Assembly (NCBI GenBank): GCA_963772555.1
Contig: CAVYXQ010000011.1
Coordinates: forward strand, 310,001-374,000
Length of the DNA: 64,000 nucleotides
Reading direction: 5' to 3'
Source: Roseiarcus sp963772555
Lineage (GTDB): Bacteria > Pseudomonadota > Alphaproteobacteria > Rhizobiales > Beijerinckiaceae
This document shows, one piece after another, positions 17,461-25,955 of the stretch. The notes below the pieces were generated by a model. The model was not told the origin of the DNA. It did not search any database and saw nothing but the letters and a program-made list of their open reading frames with translations. Every line of letters starts with the position of its first letter. Within the stretch, counting starts at the first letter, position 1. Both the position numbers and the translations under genes were made by a program.

Positions 17461-18414
17461 ATGCGCCTGATCGACGCCGACGCCCTCGCCCGCACGCTCG
17501 ATCCGCTCGTCCTCATCGAGGCGCTGCGCCTGGGCCATCGCGGCGGCGGCGTGGGGCGCGTCGAGCGCATGCTGCTCGAGGAGCCGGGGACGGCCAATTC
17601 CGTCCTGACCTGGATGGCCTGGCGCCCTGAGCGCGGCATCGCCGTCAAGACGGCGACGGTCTTCCCCGACAACAGCCGGCTCGGCGCGCGCCCGAACGTG
17701 CAGTCGGTGGTGGTCCTGTTCGACGCGGCGAACGGCGCGCCGCTCGCCGCCATTCACGGCGAAAGCTTCACCCGGGTGAAGACGGCGGCCGATTCGGCGC
17801 TGGCGGCGGACCTGCTTGCCGTCGAGGACGCCGCGACGCTCGCCGTGCTCGGCGCCGGCGGCCAGGCGAGGACCCATGTCCGCTTTCTTCGCGCCGTCCG
17901 CCCCGCGATCCGTAAGGCGCTCGTCTGGAATCGGACGGCGGAGGCCGCCGAACGCCTCGCCTTCGAGCTACGAGCCGAAGGCTTCGACGCGGAAGCGCGA
18001 AGCGACCCTCACGCCGCAGTCAGCGAGGCTCAAGTCGTCAGCTGCCTCACCGCCGCCCGCGATCCGGTGCTCCGCGGCGCCTGGCTCAGAAACGACGCCC
18101 ATATCGACCTCGTCGGCGGTTTCACCCCGGCGATGCGCGAGAGCGACGACGATGTCGTCCGCCGCGGCCGGCTCTTCGCCGACACGCTGCGCTTTACCGT
18201 GGGCGCTTGCGGCGACTTCGCCAATCCGATCGCGCGCGGCGTGATCGGGCCCGAGGCCATCGAGGGCGATCTCTTCGACTTGGTCTCGGGCCGCATCCCC
18301 ATCCGCCGCGCGCGCGACGAGATCACCGTCTTCAAGAACGGCGGCGGCGGCCATCTTGACCTGATGATCGCAAGGGCGATGTTCGAGGCGCCGTTCCCTC
18401 TTCCGAACGGGTGA
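17461..18414 (+). CDS. Ornithine cyclodeaminase / mu-crystallin family protein
   Basis: 317 residues. The family reduces or deaminates cyclic imines and amino acids with NAD(P)(H). Seen: the N-terminal dimerisation part with VKTATVFPDNSRLG, the substrate-lysine region ESFTRVKTAADSALAA, a Rossmann motif VLGAGGQARTHVRFL at about residue 130, and the C-terminal DLVGGFTPAMRESDDD and TVFKNGGGGHLDL. The last motif matches the ITLFKSVG element of the family. True ornithine cyclodeaminase, alanine dehydrogenase and ketimine reductase cannot be told apart without neighbours, and this gene has none of related function. Confidence 0.85.
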   Translation: MRLIDADALARTLDPLVLIEALRLGHRGGGVGRVERMLLEEPGTANSVLTWMAWRPERGIAVKTATVFPDNSRLGARPNVQSVVVLFDAANGAPLAAIHGESFTRVKTAADSALAADLLAVEDAATLAVLGAGGQARTHVRFLRAVRPAIRKALVWNRTAEAAERLAFELRAEGFDAEARSDPHAAVSEAQVVSCLTAARDPVLRGAWLRNDAHIDLVGGFTPAMRESDDDVVRRGRLFADTLRFTVGACGDFANPIARGVIGPEAIEGDLFDLVSGRIPIRRARDEITVFKNGGGGHLDLMIARAMFEAPFPLPNG

Positions 18415-18924
18415 GGGGGCCGGGCGTGAGGGCGCGGACGCGTGTCGCTTGCTGGCGAAAGGGGGGGCGACAAACTTGCGTTGCACCGCGTTCTGCGTGG
18501 CCGGTTGGGGTCGCGCCGGATTGTGCCGGTCGTTTCGTTTCGATCGCCGCGGCGACAGTCTATTGCTGAAAAACAGAATCTGCGCTACAATTCGGCCATG
18601 ACCTCAAGACGCTCCGTCATCGCCATCGTCGGTCTGGCTGGCCGTCCGCAATTTCTACTCGTAATGATCGTTCAATCGGCTAGGCGCCTGCAATGATCTT
18701 TTGCCGAGGCTCCCGCGCAAGCCATTGAAAACGCTCATTTCGGACGAACGACTCCAAGAGAATCCAAGAGAATCCAAGGCCACGGGAAGCAGGATACGAG
18801 AGCTATCCCGCGGATTCGAAGAAAGTCCAAATTGACCGAACACGGCCCGCTTTGCACCGCACGGGCCGGCTCGTCGTCCGGCTGGCTTCGCCACCGCAAG
18901 CCGCCGGCCTGACCGGGTCCGGCT
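18415..18924. other. Gene-free intergenic region with short tandem repeat
   Basis: About 510 bases without a supported gene. Around 18753-18779 the ten-base unit TCCAAGAGAA occurs nearly three times in a row. Short frames on both strands lack ribosome sites and known domains. The gap separates two converging genes, so it should contain transcript ends, but I see no clear terminator. Confidence 0.5.
18753..18779. repeat. Short tandem repeat, ten-base unit
   Basis: TCCAAGAGAA is repeated nearly three times without interruption. It is too short for a VNTR assignment and its role is unknown. Confidence 0.5.
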
Positions 18925-19632
18925 CTAAAACGCCGCCCTCGGCCGCGCCCGGTCCAGCGTCTCGATCCGGCAGGTCGCGCCGCATTCGCGGGCGATGAGT
19001 CCGGCGAGGCGCGCCGCGGCGGCTTCGACGTCGCCAACGCCGTTGGACTGCGCCGTCAGGACCGCCCGTCGCGTCTCCAGGCGCGACGCGGTGCGGGCGT
19101 CCTGGCGCCAGTTCCAGCGGCGGCAGAGTACATGGCGGCTGTCGGCATAGACGACCTCGCCGGCCTTCGGCGGATCGTCCGGATCTTCGCCCGGCTCCGC
19201 GCCCATGTCGACGAAGCTGTCCCCGGCCCTTGCGAAGCGGAAGACGAGGTCGCCGGCCGTCCGGTCGAGATCGTCGCAGCCGAGGCACAGTCCGGTCTCG
19301 AGCGAAACCATGTTGTAGAGGTCGACGAGCGTATTGATCTCGGGCAGCGGCTGGCCGGCGAGAACCCGCTTGATCAGCCGCTCGGCGGAGGAGCGATAGC
19401 TCGTGCGCTTGACCCCGAAGCCCTTGTAGGCAGCGCGCCAGGCGCCGACTTCGGGAATGGCCGAGAGCTCCATTCCGCCCCAGCGTTGACGGCACGCCGC
19501 CTCCGCCGCGGCGATCTGGCTCGCCAGTTCCGGGCCTCGGACGGGGCGAATGGCAAGCGGCTCGGCGAGCACGAAGGCCACGCGGAAATCAGGGAAGCGG
19601 CCGACGAGATCGACGATGGAGAGTTCGGGCAT
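18925..19632 (-). CDS. B3/B4 tRNA-binding domain protein
   Basis: 235 residues from the ATG at 19632; an ATG at 19650 is possible. The body is a B3/B4 domain, as in the editing module of phenylalanyl-tRNA synthetase beta, here free-standing: VGAWRAAYKGFGVKRTSYRSS (the conserved basic patch), LPEINTLVDLYNMVSLETG and GEVVYADSRHVLCRRWNWRQD. Stand-alone members are thought to act in tRNA quality control or as ligand-binding proteins, without firm proof. It has no obvious operon partner and is divergent from psiF. Confidence 0.8.
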   Translation of the reverse strand: MPELSIVDLVGRFPDFRVAFVLAEPLAIRPVRGPELASQIAAAEAACRQRWGGMELSAIPEVGAWRAAYKGFGVKRTSYRSSAERLIKRVLAGQPLPEINTLVDLYNMVSLETGLCLGCDDLDRTAGDLVFRFARAGDSFVDMGAEPGEDPDDPPKAGEVVYADSRHVLCRRWNWRQDARTASRLETRRAVLTAQSNGVGDVEAAAARLAGLIARECGATCRIETLDRARPRAAF

Positions 19633-19770
19633 CCCGCTCGTTTCTTTCATTCGGCGCCGGCGATGTGACGGACGGCGAAGAGGCGCTCGGCTTGAGTTTC
19701 CGGGCGCCGCCCCTATAAGCGGCCCCGCGCCAAGCGCAACAATACGGAATAACTGGGAAAACCATTGAAC

Positions 19771-20016
19771 ATGCAAATCAGGATTGCGGCCTGCGCCGCG
19801 GCGCTTTGTCTCTTCGTCTCCGGCGGCGCCTTCGCCTTCGACGCCGCAACCCCGGACGCCGTCCCCAAAGCCGGGGCCTCCAAGGCCGCGGCGGATCCCG
19901 GGGACGCCGGCGCACGCTCCGCCAAGTCGATCGAGTGCTCGCAGAAAGCCGACGCCAAGGATCTGCACGGCAAGCCGCGCAAGCATTTCATGCACGAGTG
20001 CAAGCACGCCGAGTGA
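19771..20016 (+). CDS. psiF: PsiF-repeat periplasmic protein
   Basis: 81 residues from the ATG at 19771. Residues 1-22 are a signal peptide (IRIAACAAALCLFVSGGAFA). The mature protein has an alanine-rich spacer and one PsiF repeat at the C-terminus: CSQKADAKDLHGKPRKHF followed by MHECK, with the two conserved cysteines. In E. coli psiF is phosphate-starvation-inducible and of unknown function; no Pho box is evident here. Its TGA overlaps a GTG (20013) that could start the prmB frame, so the two genes may be coupled. Confidence 0.82.
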   Translation: MQIRIAACAAALCLFVSGGAFAFDAATPDAVPKAGASKAAADPGDAGARSAKSIECSQKADAKDLHGKPRKHFMHECKHAE

Positions 20017-20072
20017 GCTTCCGCCCGGCACGCGAACCAACGCCGGCCGCAGGGAAAGCCGGTCGTCCGAGC

Positions 20073-21020
20073 TTGAGGCCGACGACGGCGAGCGATGAGC
20101 GCGTCGCGCTTTTCCGGACCCCGCGCGACTGGCTGCGTTACGCGATCGGCCGCTTCCGCGCCGAAGGCCTGGCGTTCGGCCACGGGGCGACGACGGCGCT
20201 CGACGAAGCGGCCTTCATCATTCTCGAAGGCCTCAATCTTCCGATCGATACGCTCGACCCCTTCCTCGACGCGAGGCTACTGCGCGCCGAGCGCGAGCGG
20301 ATCGACGCGCTGATCGAAGCGCGCGTCATCACCCGCAAGCCCGCCGCCTACCTCCTGAACCGGGCCTACATCCAGGGCGTGCCGTTTTATGTCGATGAGC
20401 GGGTCATCGTGCCGCGCAGCTTCGTCGGCGAACTCCTGATGACGGCGTTCGCCGACGAGGATGCGCCGACCGGCGACCCAGCGAAGATCGGGCGCGTCCT
20501 CGACCTCTGCACGGGAGGCGGCTCGCTCGCCGTCCTCGCCGCCCGCGTTTTTCCCAACGCCAGGATCGACGCTGTCGATCTTTCGCCCGAGGCGCTGCAA
20601 GTGGCGCGGCGCAACGTCGAGGAGCACGGGATTTCCGATCGCGTGACCCTCATCGAGGGCGATCTCTTCGCCCCGCTCGGGGACAGGCGCTACGATCTGA
20701 TCCTCGCCAATCCGCCCTACGTCGACGCCAAAGCCTTGGCCGAATTTCCTCCGGAATATGCGGCCGAGCCGCGCCTTGCGCATGCTGGGGGCGCGGACGG
20801 CCTCGACGTCGTGCGGCGTATCCTGGCCGGGGCGCCGAACCGGCTCACGCCGCACGGCGCTCTTATTTGCGAAGTCGGCCGCGGCCGCGACCTGCTGGTT
20901 CGCGATTTCCCCCGGCTGCCCTTCGCCTGGCTCGACACCGAAGAGAGTGTGGGAGAAGTGTTTCTTTTGCGCGCCAAAGACTTCGACAAGCCACTGCGAC
21001 ACGGCCGGCCGAAATCCTGA
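20073..21020 (+). CDS. prmB: 50S ribosomal protein L3 glutamine methyltransferase PrmB
   Basis: About 315 residues if started at TTG 20073; a GTG at 20013 would add 20 residues and overlap the psiF stop. The enzyme methylates a glutamine of ribosomal protein L3 with S-adenosylmethionine. Seen: the N-terminal helical domain (RDWLRYAIGRFRAEGLAFGHG), the AdoMet-binding strand RVLDLCTGGGSLAVLAA, the acidic IDAVDLSPEAL, and the catalytic LILANPPYVDAKALAEFPPEY. The VDAKAL...PPEY context after NPPY is PrmB rather than PrmC. Its stop directly abuts the ccrM stop in convergent orientation, with no room for a terminator between them. Confidence 0.9.
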   Translation: MRPTTASDERVALFRTPRDWLRYAIGRFRAEGLAFGHGATTALDEAAFIILEGLNLPIDTLDPFLDARLLRAERERIDALIEARVITRKPAAYLLNRAYIQGVPFYVDERVIVPRSFVGELLMTAFADEDAPTGDPAKIGRVLDLCTGGGSLAVLAARVFPNARIDAVDLSPEALQVARRNVEEHGISDRVTLIEGDLFAPLGDRRYDLILANPPYVDAKALAEFPPEYAAEPRLAHAGGADGLDVVRRILAGAPNRLTPHGALICEVGRGRDLLVRDFPRLPFAWLDTEESVGEVFLLRAKDFDKPLRHGRPKS

Positions 21021-22202
21021 TTATTCCGCCGCCACCCGGATCGCCGCCCGCAGGACCCCGCGAAACTCGTCGATCGGGGCCAGCTGGGCCCCGCGCTCGA
21101 TATGCCAGAAGGTCCAGCCGTTGCAGGCAGGCAGCCCCTGCACGAGTGCGCCGATCTTGTGGATCGAGCCGATGGCTGCCCCGGCGGCGAGCGTGCCGTC
21201 GGCGCGGACGAGCGCCGCATGCCGACGGCGGAGGTCGACCAGCCGTTCCCCAGGCTCGACGAGACCCGCTTCGATGACGCTGGCGAAGGCGACGCGCGGC
21301 TCGCTGCGGCGGGTCGGCGCGGTCACAACCGTCTCTTCGGCGAGCGGTTCGACCGCGTCGATTTGCGCGCGCGCCTCGGCGGCGTAGCCCGGATCGCGCT
21401 CGATGCCGATGAAGGAACGATGGAGCCGGCGGGCGACCGCGCCGGTGGTGCCGGAGCCAAAAAAAGGATCGAGCACGAGATCGCCCGCGTTGGACGCCGC
21501 GAGGAGAATCCGCGACAGGAGCGCCTCGGGCTTCTGCGTTGGATGGATCTTTCGCCCCTGGCCATCCTTCAGGCGCTCGGCGCCCGCGCAGATCGGCAGG
21601 AGCCAGTCCGAACGCGCCTGGCAATCTTCATTGCCGGCCTTCATCATCTCGTAGTTGAAGGTATAGCCTTTGGCGTCGGCGCTGCGGGCGGCCCAAATCA
21701 TCGTCTCGTGCGCGTTGGTGAAGCGGCGACCGCGGAAATTCGGCATCGGATTGGCCTTGCGCCACACGATGTCGTTGAGGATCCAGAAGCCGAGTTCCTG
21801 GAGGATCGCCCCGACACGAAAGATGTTGTGATAGGAGCCGATGACGACGAGGGTGGCGTTCGGCTTCATCAGCCGCCGGGCAGCGCCGAGCCAGCGCCGC
21901 GTGAAGGCGTCATATTCGGCGAAATCGGCGAACTTGTCCCAAGCCTCGTCGACCGCGTCGACGAGGCTCTGATCGGGGCGGGTGAGAGCGCCCTCGAGCT
22001 GCAGGTTGTACGGCGGATCGGCGAAAACGAGGTCGACCGACGCCGAAGGGATCCTCTCCATTTCAGCGACGCAGTCGCCGATCACGATCGCATCGCGTTG
22101 AGCGGGAACGATTGCGGCCGGGCGTTTCGTCTCGCCATCGCCAGTACGCAGAACCTGAAGCTGGGAGGGGAAACGCAACGCGCCGGCGCGCAAGATACCC
22201 AT
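21021..22202 (-). CDS. ccrM: CcrM-type DNA adenine methyltransferase (GANTC)
   Basis: 393 residues. It methylates adenine in GANTC and in alphaproteobacteria links DNA replication to cell-cycle gene expression. This is a beta-class amino-methyltransferase: catalytic DLVFADPPYNLQLEG near residue 60 comes before the AdoMet motif DLVLDPFFGSGTTGAVA near residue 250. KIHPTQKPEALLSRI and the C-terminal module of about 80 residues (ADGTLAAGAAIGSIHKIGA...CNGWTFWH) are CcrM hallmarks. It lies downstream of rnhB, an arrangement common in the class. GANTC sites at 22218-22222 and 22313-22317 lie in its upstream region. Confidence 0.95.
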   Translation of the reverse strand: MGILRAGALRFPSQLQVLRTGDGETKRPAAIVPAQRDAIVIGDCVAEMERIPSASVDLVFADPPYNLQLEGALTRPDQSLVDAVDEAWDKFADFAEYDAFTRRWLGAARRLMKPNATLVVIGSYHNIFRVGAILQELGFWILNDIVWRKANPMPNFRGRRFTNAHETMIWAARSADAKGYTFNYEMMKAGNEDCQARSDWLLPICAGAERLKDGQGRKIHPTQKPEALLSRILLAASNAGDLVLDPFFGSGTTGAVARRLHRSFIGIERDPGYAAEARAQIDAVEPLAEETVVTAPTRRSEPRVAFASVIEAGLVEPGERLVDLRRRHAALVRADGTLAAGAAIGSIHKIGALVQGLPACNGWTFWHIERGAQLAPIDEFRGVLRAAIRVAAE

Positions 22203-22217
22203 GGACGCAAATCACTC

Positions 22218-22317
22218 GACTCAACCGCCGGATGCTCGATCCGGCCCGTCGGTTATGGCCCGCTTTAAGTAAAAGTCTGGTTATGCCGTCCCGCTTGACG
22301 CTGTGTCGTTTTGAATC
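22218..22317 (-). promoter_or_regulatory. GANTC methylation sites upstream of ccrM
   Basis: The 167 bases between rnhB and ccrM contain GACTC at 22218-22222 and GAATC at 22313-22317, both CcrM targets, and TTAACC (plus strand) near 22342 reminiscent of a CtrA half-site. In Caulobacter GANTC sites in the ccrM promoter mediate methylation-dependent autoregulation. That the same happens here is inference. Confidence 0.4.
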
Positions 22318-22369
22318 GACCAAAGCGGCGCGAAGATTTCCTTAACCTCTCGCCCCGCAGCACATCCGT

Positions 22370-22988
22370 TCATTCAGCCTCTTGATTTTCACTGAGACGG
22401 AACGAGCGGCGGTGGTAGGGGCAAGGACCCGCGAGCGCCAGAGCAAGGCGATGCGAGGCTGTGGCGTAGCCCACGTGATTGGCGAAGCCATATTGCGGGT
22501 ATTCTCGCGCCAGATTGCGCATCAGCGCATCCCTCGTCGTCTTGGCGATGATCGAGGCGGCGGCGATCGACATCGAGAGGCCGTCCCCGCCGACGATCGG
22601 GCGCGCCGGACAAATCAGTCCGTCGGGAACGTCGCGGCCGTCGATGAGGGCGAGGTCCGGCCGAAGGCTCAGGCCGCCGATCGCGCGCGCCATGGCGCGC
22701 AAGGCTGCGCCGCGGATATTGTAGGCGTCGATCTCCTCGACACTGGCAAAGACGATGGAAACGCTGAGCGCCTTGGCGAAAATGATCGGGCGAAGGTCGT
22801 CGCGCCGGGCCTCGGTCAGCGCTTTCGAAGTCATCGAGGCCCTCCGGGAGATCGCTCGGATCGAGAATGACCGCCGCGACGCCGACCGGACCCGCGAGCG
22901 GGCCGCGGCCGACCTCGTCGACTCCGGCCACCCAGCGGCAACCCCTCGCCATCGCCTCGCGCTCGAAATCGAAGTGCGGCTCGGTCAT
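22370..22988 (-). pseudogene. rnhB: Ribonuclease HII, interrupted by a one-base insertion
   Basis: Two frames make a normal RNase HII, which cuts RNA of RNA-DNA hybrids and misincorporated ribonucleotides. From the ATG at 22988 the first frame has WVAGVDEVGRGPLAGPVGVA (catalytic Asp-Glu) and LPEGLDDF. The second continues SKALTEARRDDLRPIIFA, IDGRDVPDGL, GDGLSMSIAAASIIAKTTRD and YGFANHVGYATASH to 22370. One extra base at 22828-22829 causes the break; removing it yields LPEGLDDSKALTEARR and about 205 residues. All catalytic motifs are intact on both sides, so this may be an assembly error rather than decay. Its ATG overlaps the creatininase stop (ATGA). Confidence 0.8.
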
Positions 22989-23800
22989 CGTTTCATCCCC
23001 AGCGGGCCGGTTGAAAGTCGGCCGAGGTCGAAGGCGTGCACGTCGCGAAGGAGCGCGATGAAGCGTTCGACGCCGTAATCCGCCGCCGCCTCGCCCTTGG
23101 CTTTGCTTGCTTTGTCGGCCTCGCCTGCGGCGCCGTCCGGATTGAGGTCGCTCGCCATCCAGGCGAAGCCGAGCGGAGACTTTGCTCGCAGGAGCGCGAA
23201 GTCGCGCTCCATCGATTCGGTCGCACTCGCATAGTCGCGCGCTTCCGTCATGCGCACGGCGGCCGGTCGGAACGAGAGCGTCAGCGACGTCTCGGCGTCG
23301 CCGCCGTGAACGCCATGGATCGCCTCACGCGCCGAGAAGAGACCGTCCGGGTAACCGAGACGTCGCCAGGAGGCGTTGATCGCAAGCATCTTCCAGCGGC
23401 GGCGAAGTTCGAGGGCGGCGACGTCGATCGCAGCGACGTTGCCGCCGTGGGAATTCATCACGATGAGCTTTCGGCAGCCTGTCCGCGCGACGCTGTCGCC
23501 GATCTCTGTCCAGGCGCGGATGGCGTTTTCCGCCGAGAGCGTCAGAGTTCCCGGATATTCGCTATGTTCGTCCGACACGCCAATCGCCTGCATGGGCAGA
23601 AAAAGAACAGGCAGTTCGTCCGGAACTCTCGCCGCCGCGCGTTCAACGTAGCCTTCGTTGAGGATGGCGTCGACGCCGACGGGCAGGTGAAGCCCATGCT
23701 GCTCGATCGCCGCCAGCGGGAGGACGGCGACGACCTCGCTCATGCCGGCGCGCTGGAAATCCGGCCAGCGCATCTCCACCCAGAACTTAGTCGGCAGCAT
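22985..23800 (-). CDS. Creatininase-family amidohydrolase
   Basis: 271 residues; the ATG at 23800 follows AAGGAGGGAC. The family are metal-dependent amidases (creatinine amidohydrolase, formamide hydrolases of flavin and riboflavin metabolism, MftE-like peptidases). Metal-binding motifs seen: VLPLAAIEQHGLHLPVGVDA (Glu-x-His and Asp), EYPGTLTL, IVMNSHGGNVAAID (His) and HGVHGGDAETS (Glu). All ligands expected for two metal ions are present. It is coupled to rnhB by an ATGA overlap but the functions are unrelated. The substrate is unknown. Confidence 0.88.
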   Translation of the reverse strand: MLPTKFWVEMRWPDFQRAGMSEVVAVLPLAAIEQHGLHLPVGVDAILNEGYVERAAARVPDELPVLFLPMQAIGVSDEHSEYPGTLTLSAENAIRAWTEIGDSVARTGCRKLIVMNSHGGNVAAIDVAALELRRRWKMLAINASWRRLGYPDGLFSAREAIHGVHGGDAETSLTLSFRPAAVRMTEARDYASATESMERDFALLRAKSPLGFAWMASDLNPDGAAGEADKASKAKGEAAADYGVERFIALLRDVHAFDLGRLSTGPLGMKR

Positions 23801-23940
23801 TGCGCCCCTGTCCCTCCTTGAATGCGGGCCGGATTGCGCCTTAGCGCAGCGCCGCTGGCGGCGCCAGCGGCGCGTCGCGTGACAGGGGCGGATTGCTGGA
23901 GTAGTCGACAGGATCATGGCCGAGCGGGGCAGGCGGTCGC

Positions 23941-24780
23941 ATGTCGGAGGCTATGCTGGAGCGCCTGACGGAAGCGCTCGCCGAGGTGCCCGGCGTCGCG
24001 GCGATCGCGCTCGGCGGGTCGCGCGCCAGGGGGACCTCAACCCCCTCCTCCGACACGGACATCGGCCTTTACTACCGAAGAGGTGTCGAGCCGGACGTCG
24101 GGCGCCTGCGCGAGACGGCGAACGCGCTGGTCGACGATCCGCGCGCCGCCGTCGTGACCGAGGTCGGCGCCTGGGGGCCGTGGATCCTCGGGGGCGCCTG
24201 GCTTTCGATTGGCGGCAGGAAGATCGATCTTCTTTATCGCTGCGTGGAGGCGGTCGAGGAGACGATCCGCGCCTGCCGGTCAGGACAGGTGACGATGGAC
24301 TATCAGCCGGGTCATCCGCACGGCTTCTGCTCGGCGACCTGGATGGGCGAGATCGCCCTTTGCCGGGCCCTCCACGACCCTGAACAAAGTCTGGCGGCGC
24401 TCAAGGCGATGACGCGCCCCTATCCGGACGCGCTGCGCGACACGATTATCCGCCGCTTCCTGTGGGAGGTCCTGTTCAGCGTCGAGAACGCGGAGCTCGC
24501 CCTCTTTCGCCACGATCAGACCCAACTCGCCGGTTGCGCCTACCGCGCGTTGTGCTGCGTCGGCCAGACGCTGTTCGCCCTCAACCGGCGCTACCTCATC
24601 AATGAGAAAGGCGCGCTCGCGGAGGCCGCCGGCTTCGCCATCACGATCCCTCGCCTCGTCGAGCGGACGTCGAGCGTCTGGCGCGGCATCGGCAGCGGCG
24701 CATTCCGCCAGTCGCTCGATACGCTCCGCGCTGTCGATCGCGACCTCAAGAGCCTGGCGGCGACGGAAAACTTCCTTTGA
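23941..24780 (+). CDS. Nucleotidyltransferase-fold protein
   Basis: 279 residues. The N-terminal MNT-type nucleotidyltransferase motif is IALGGSRARGTSTPSSDTDIGLY (GS...S-D-x-D) with a third acidic residue likely in GGRKIDLLYR. An all-helical domain follows, as in kanamycin and streptomycin adenylyltransferases and in MNT antitoxins. The third carboxylate makes AMP transfer plausible. No HEPN partner gene is adjacent, so a toxin-antitoxin role is unlikely. The acceptor is unknown; such genes are often annotated as DUF4037 or aminoglycoside-adenylyltransferase-like. Confidence 0.8.
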   Translation: MSEAMLERLTEALAEVPGVAAIALGGSRARGTSTPSSDTDIGLYYRRGVEPDVGRLRETANALVDDPRAAVVTEVGAWGPWILGGAWLSIGGRKIDLLYRCVEAVEETIRACRSGQVTMDYQPGHPHGFCSATWMGEIALCRALHDPEQSLAALKAMTRPYPDALRDTIIRRFLWEVLFSVENAELALFRHDQTQLAGCAYRALCCVGQTLFALNRRYLINEKGALAEAAGFAITIPRLVERTSSVWRGIGSGAFRQSLDTLRAVDRDLKSLAATENFL

Positions 24781-24822
24781 GCGCTCCCACGCGGCGGCCG
24801 CGATTTCGTATAAGGGAACCCC

Positions 24823-25326
24823 ATGAACAGCGGCGCGATTCGGATTCTCGGCGTCGACCCCGGTCTGCGCAATACCGGCTGGGGTCTGATTGAGGCCGCC
24901 GGCTCGAGGCTGAGCTTCGTCGCCTGCGGTTCGATCCGGACCGATGCGACGATTTCGCTCGCCGACAGGCTGGCTGCGATCCATTGCGAGCTCACGGCGC
25001 TGGTCGAACGCGAAGAGCCGAATGAAGCGGCGGTCGAGGAGACGTTCGTCAATCGCGATCCGCAATCGACGCTGAAGCTTGGCCAAGCGCGGGGCGTGGC
25101 GCTGGCGGCTCTGGCGCTCAAGGACCTGCCGGTCTCGGAATACGCCGCCAATCTCATCAAAAAGACAGTGGTGGGCGTTGGCCACGCGGAAAAGAATCAG
25201 GTCGCGATGATGGTGAGAATGCTGCTGCCGGCCTCCAACGCCTCGACCCCCGACGCGGCGGACGCGCTTGCGGTCGCCATCTGCCACGCGCAACACAGGG
25301 ACGCGCGCCGGAGAGGCGCCGCATGA
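24823..25326 (+). CDS. ruvC: Holliday junction endodeoxyribonuclease RuvC
   Basis: 167 residues. RuvC resolves Holliday junctions by symmetric cuts as a dimer on RuvAB-bound junctions. The catalytic acids are visible: Asp in ILGVDPGLRNTGWG, Glu in EEPNEAAVEETFVN, and the Asp pair in TPDAADALAVAICHAQ. The conserved NPQSTLKLGQARGV region is also present (here RDPQSTLKLGQ). First gene of ruvC-ruvA-ruvB; its TGA overlaps the ruvA ATG (ATGA). Confidence 0.97.
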   Translation: MNSGAIRILGVDPGLRNTGWGLIEAAGSRLSFVACGSIRTDATISLADRLAAIHCELTALVEREEPNEAAVEETFVNRDPQSTLKLGQARGVALAALALKDLPVSEYAANLIKKTVVGVGHAEKNQVAMMVRMLLPASNASTPDAADALAVAICHAQHRDARRRGAA

Positions 25327-25937
25327 TCGGCAAGCTCCGCGGCGTCGTCGACAGCCTTGACGAGGAAAGTTTCATTCTCGACGTCAATGGGGTCGGCTAT
25401 CTCGTCGCCGCTTCCGCCCGCACCCTGCGTTCCCTGCCTCCGGTCGGCCAGCCGGCGGAGCTCATGATCGAAACGCACGTGCGGGAGGACGCGATCCGGC
25501 TTTATGGCTTTCTGACCGCGGCCGAACGCGACTGGTTTCGCCTTCTGCAAAACGTGCAAGGCGTCGGCGCCAAGGTCGCGCTCGGCATCCTCGGCACGCT
25601 GACGGCCGACGCGCTTTCGGGCGCGATCGCGAGGCAGGACCGAGGGATGATGGCGCGGGCGCCGGGCGTCGGGCCCAAACTTGCGGCGCGCCTGGTCATG
25701 GAGCTGAAGGACAAGGCCCCGGCCCTTGGCGCAGCGGGCGTCGAGCGAGCGGACGCCGAGGCAGAAAACGCCGGGAAGCTGCCCAAGGCGGCCGAGGACG
25801 CCGTCCTCGCCCTCATCGGCCTGGGTTATGCCCGCCCGCAGGCCGCTGCGGCGGTCGCCAGGTGCTCGGCCAGGCTTGGCGGCCATGCTGAAACCGCGGC
25901 GCTCATTCGCGCAGGCTTAAGGGAACTGGCGCAGTGA
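25323..25937 (+). CDS. ruvA: Holliday junction DNA helicase subunit RuvA
   Basis: 204 residues. RuvA tetramers hold the four-way junction flat and load RuvB rings. Domains: N-terminal OB fold (MIGKLRGVVDSLDEESFIL), tandem helix-hairpin-helix motifs (LLQNVQGVGAKVALGIL and MARAPGVGPKLAARLVMELK), and domain III at the C-terminus (DAVLALIGLGYARPQAAAAV), which contacts RuvB. Overlaps ruvC by four bases and ends 18 bases before ruvB. Confidence 0.97.
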   Translation: MIGKLRGVVDSLDEESFILDVNGVGYLVAASARTLRSLPPVGQPAELMIETHVREDAIRLYGFLTAAERDWFRLLQNVQGVGAKVALGILGTLTADALSGAIARQDRGMMARAPGVGPKLAARLVMELKDKAPALGAAGVERADAEAENAGKLPKAAEDAVLALIGLGYARPQAAAAVARCSARLGGHAETAALIRAGLRELAQ

Positions 25938-25955
25938 CCGGCGGAGCCGCTTGAC

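Noticed and set aside
18442..18696. 84-codon plus-strand frame in the gap after the ornithine-cyclodeaminase gene
   Set aside because: No ribosome binding site, no domain, composition typical of random high-GC frames.
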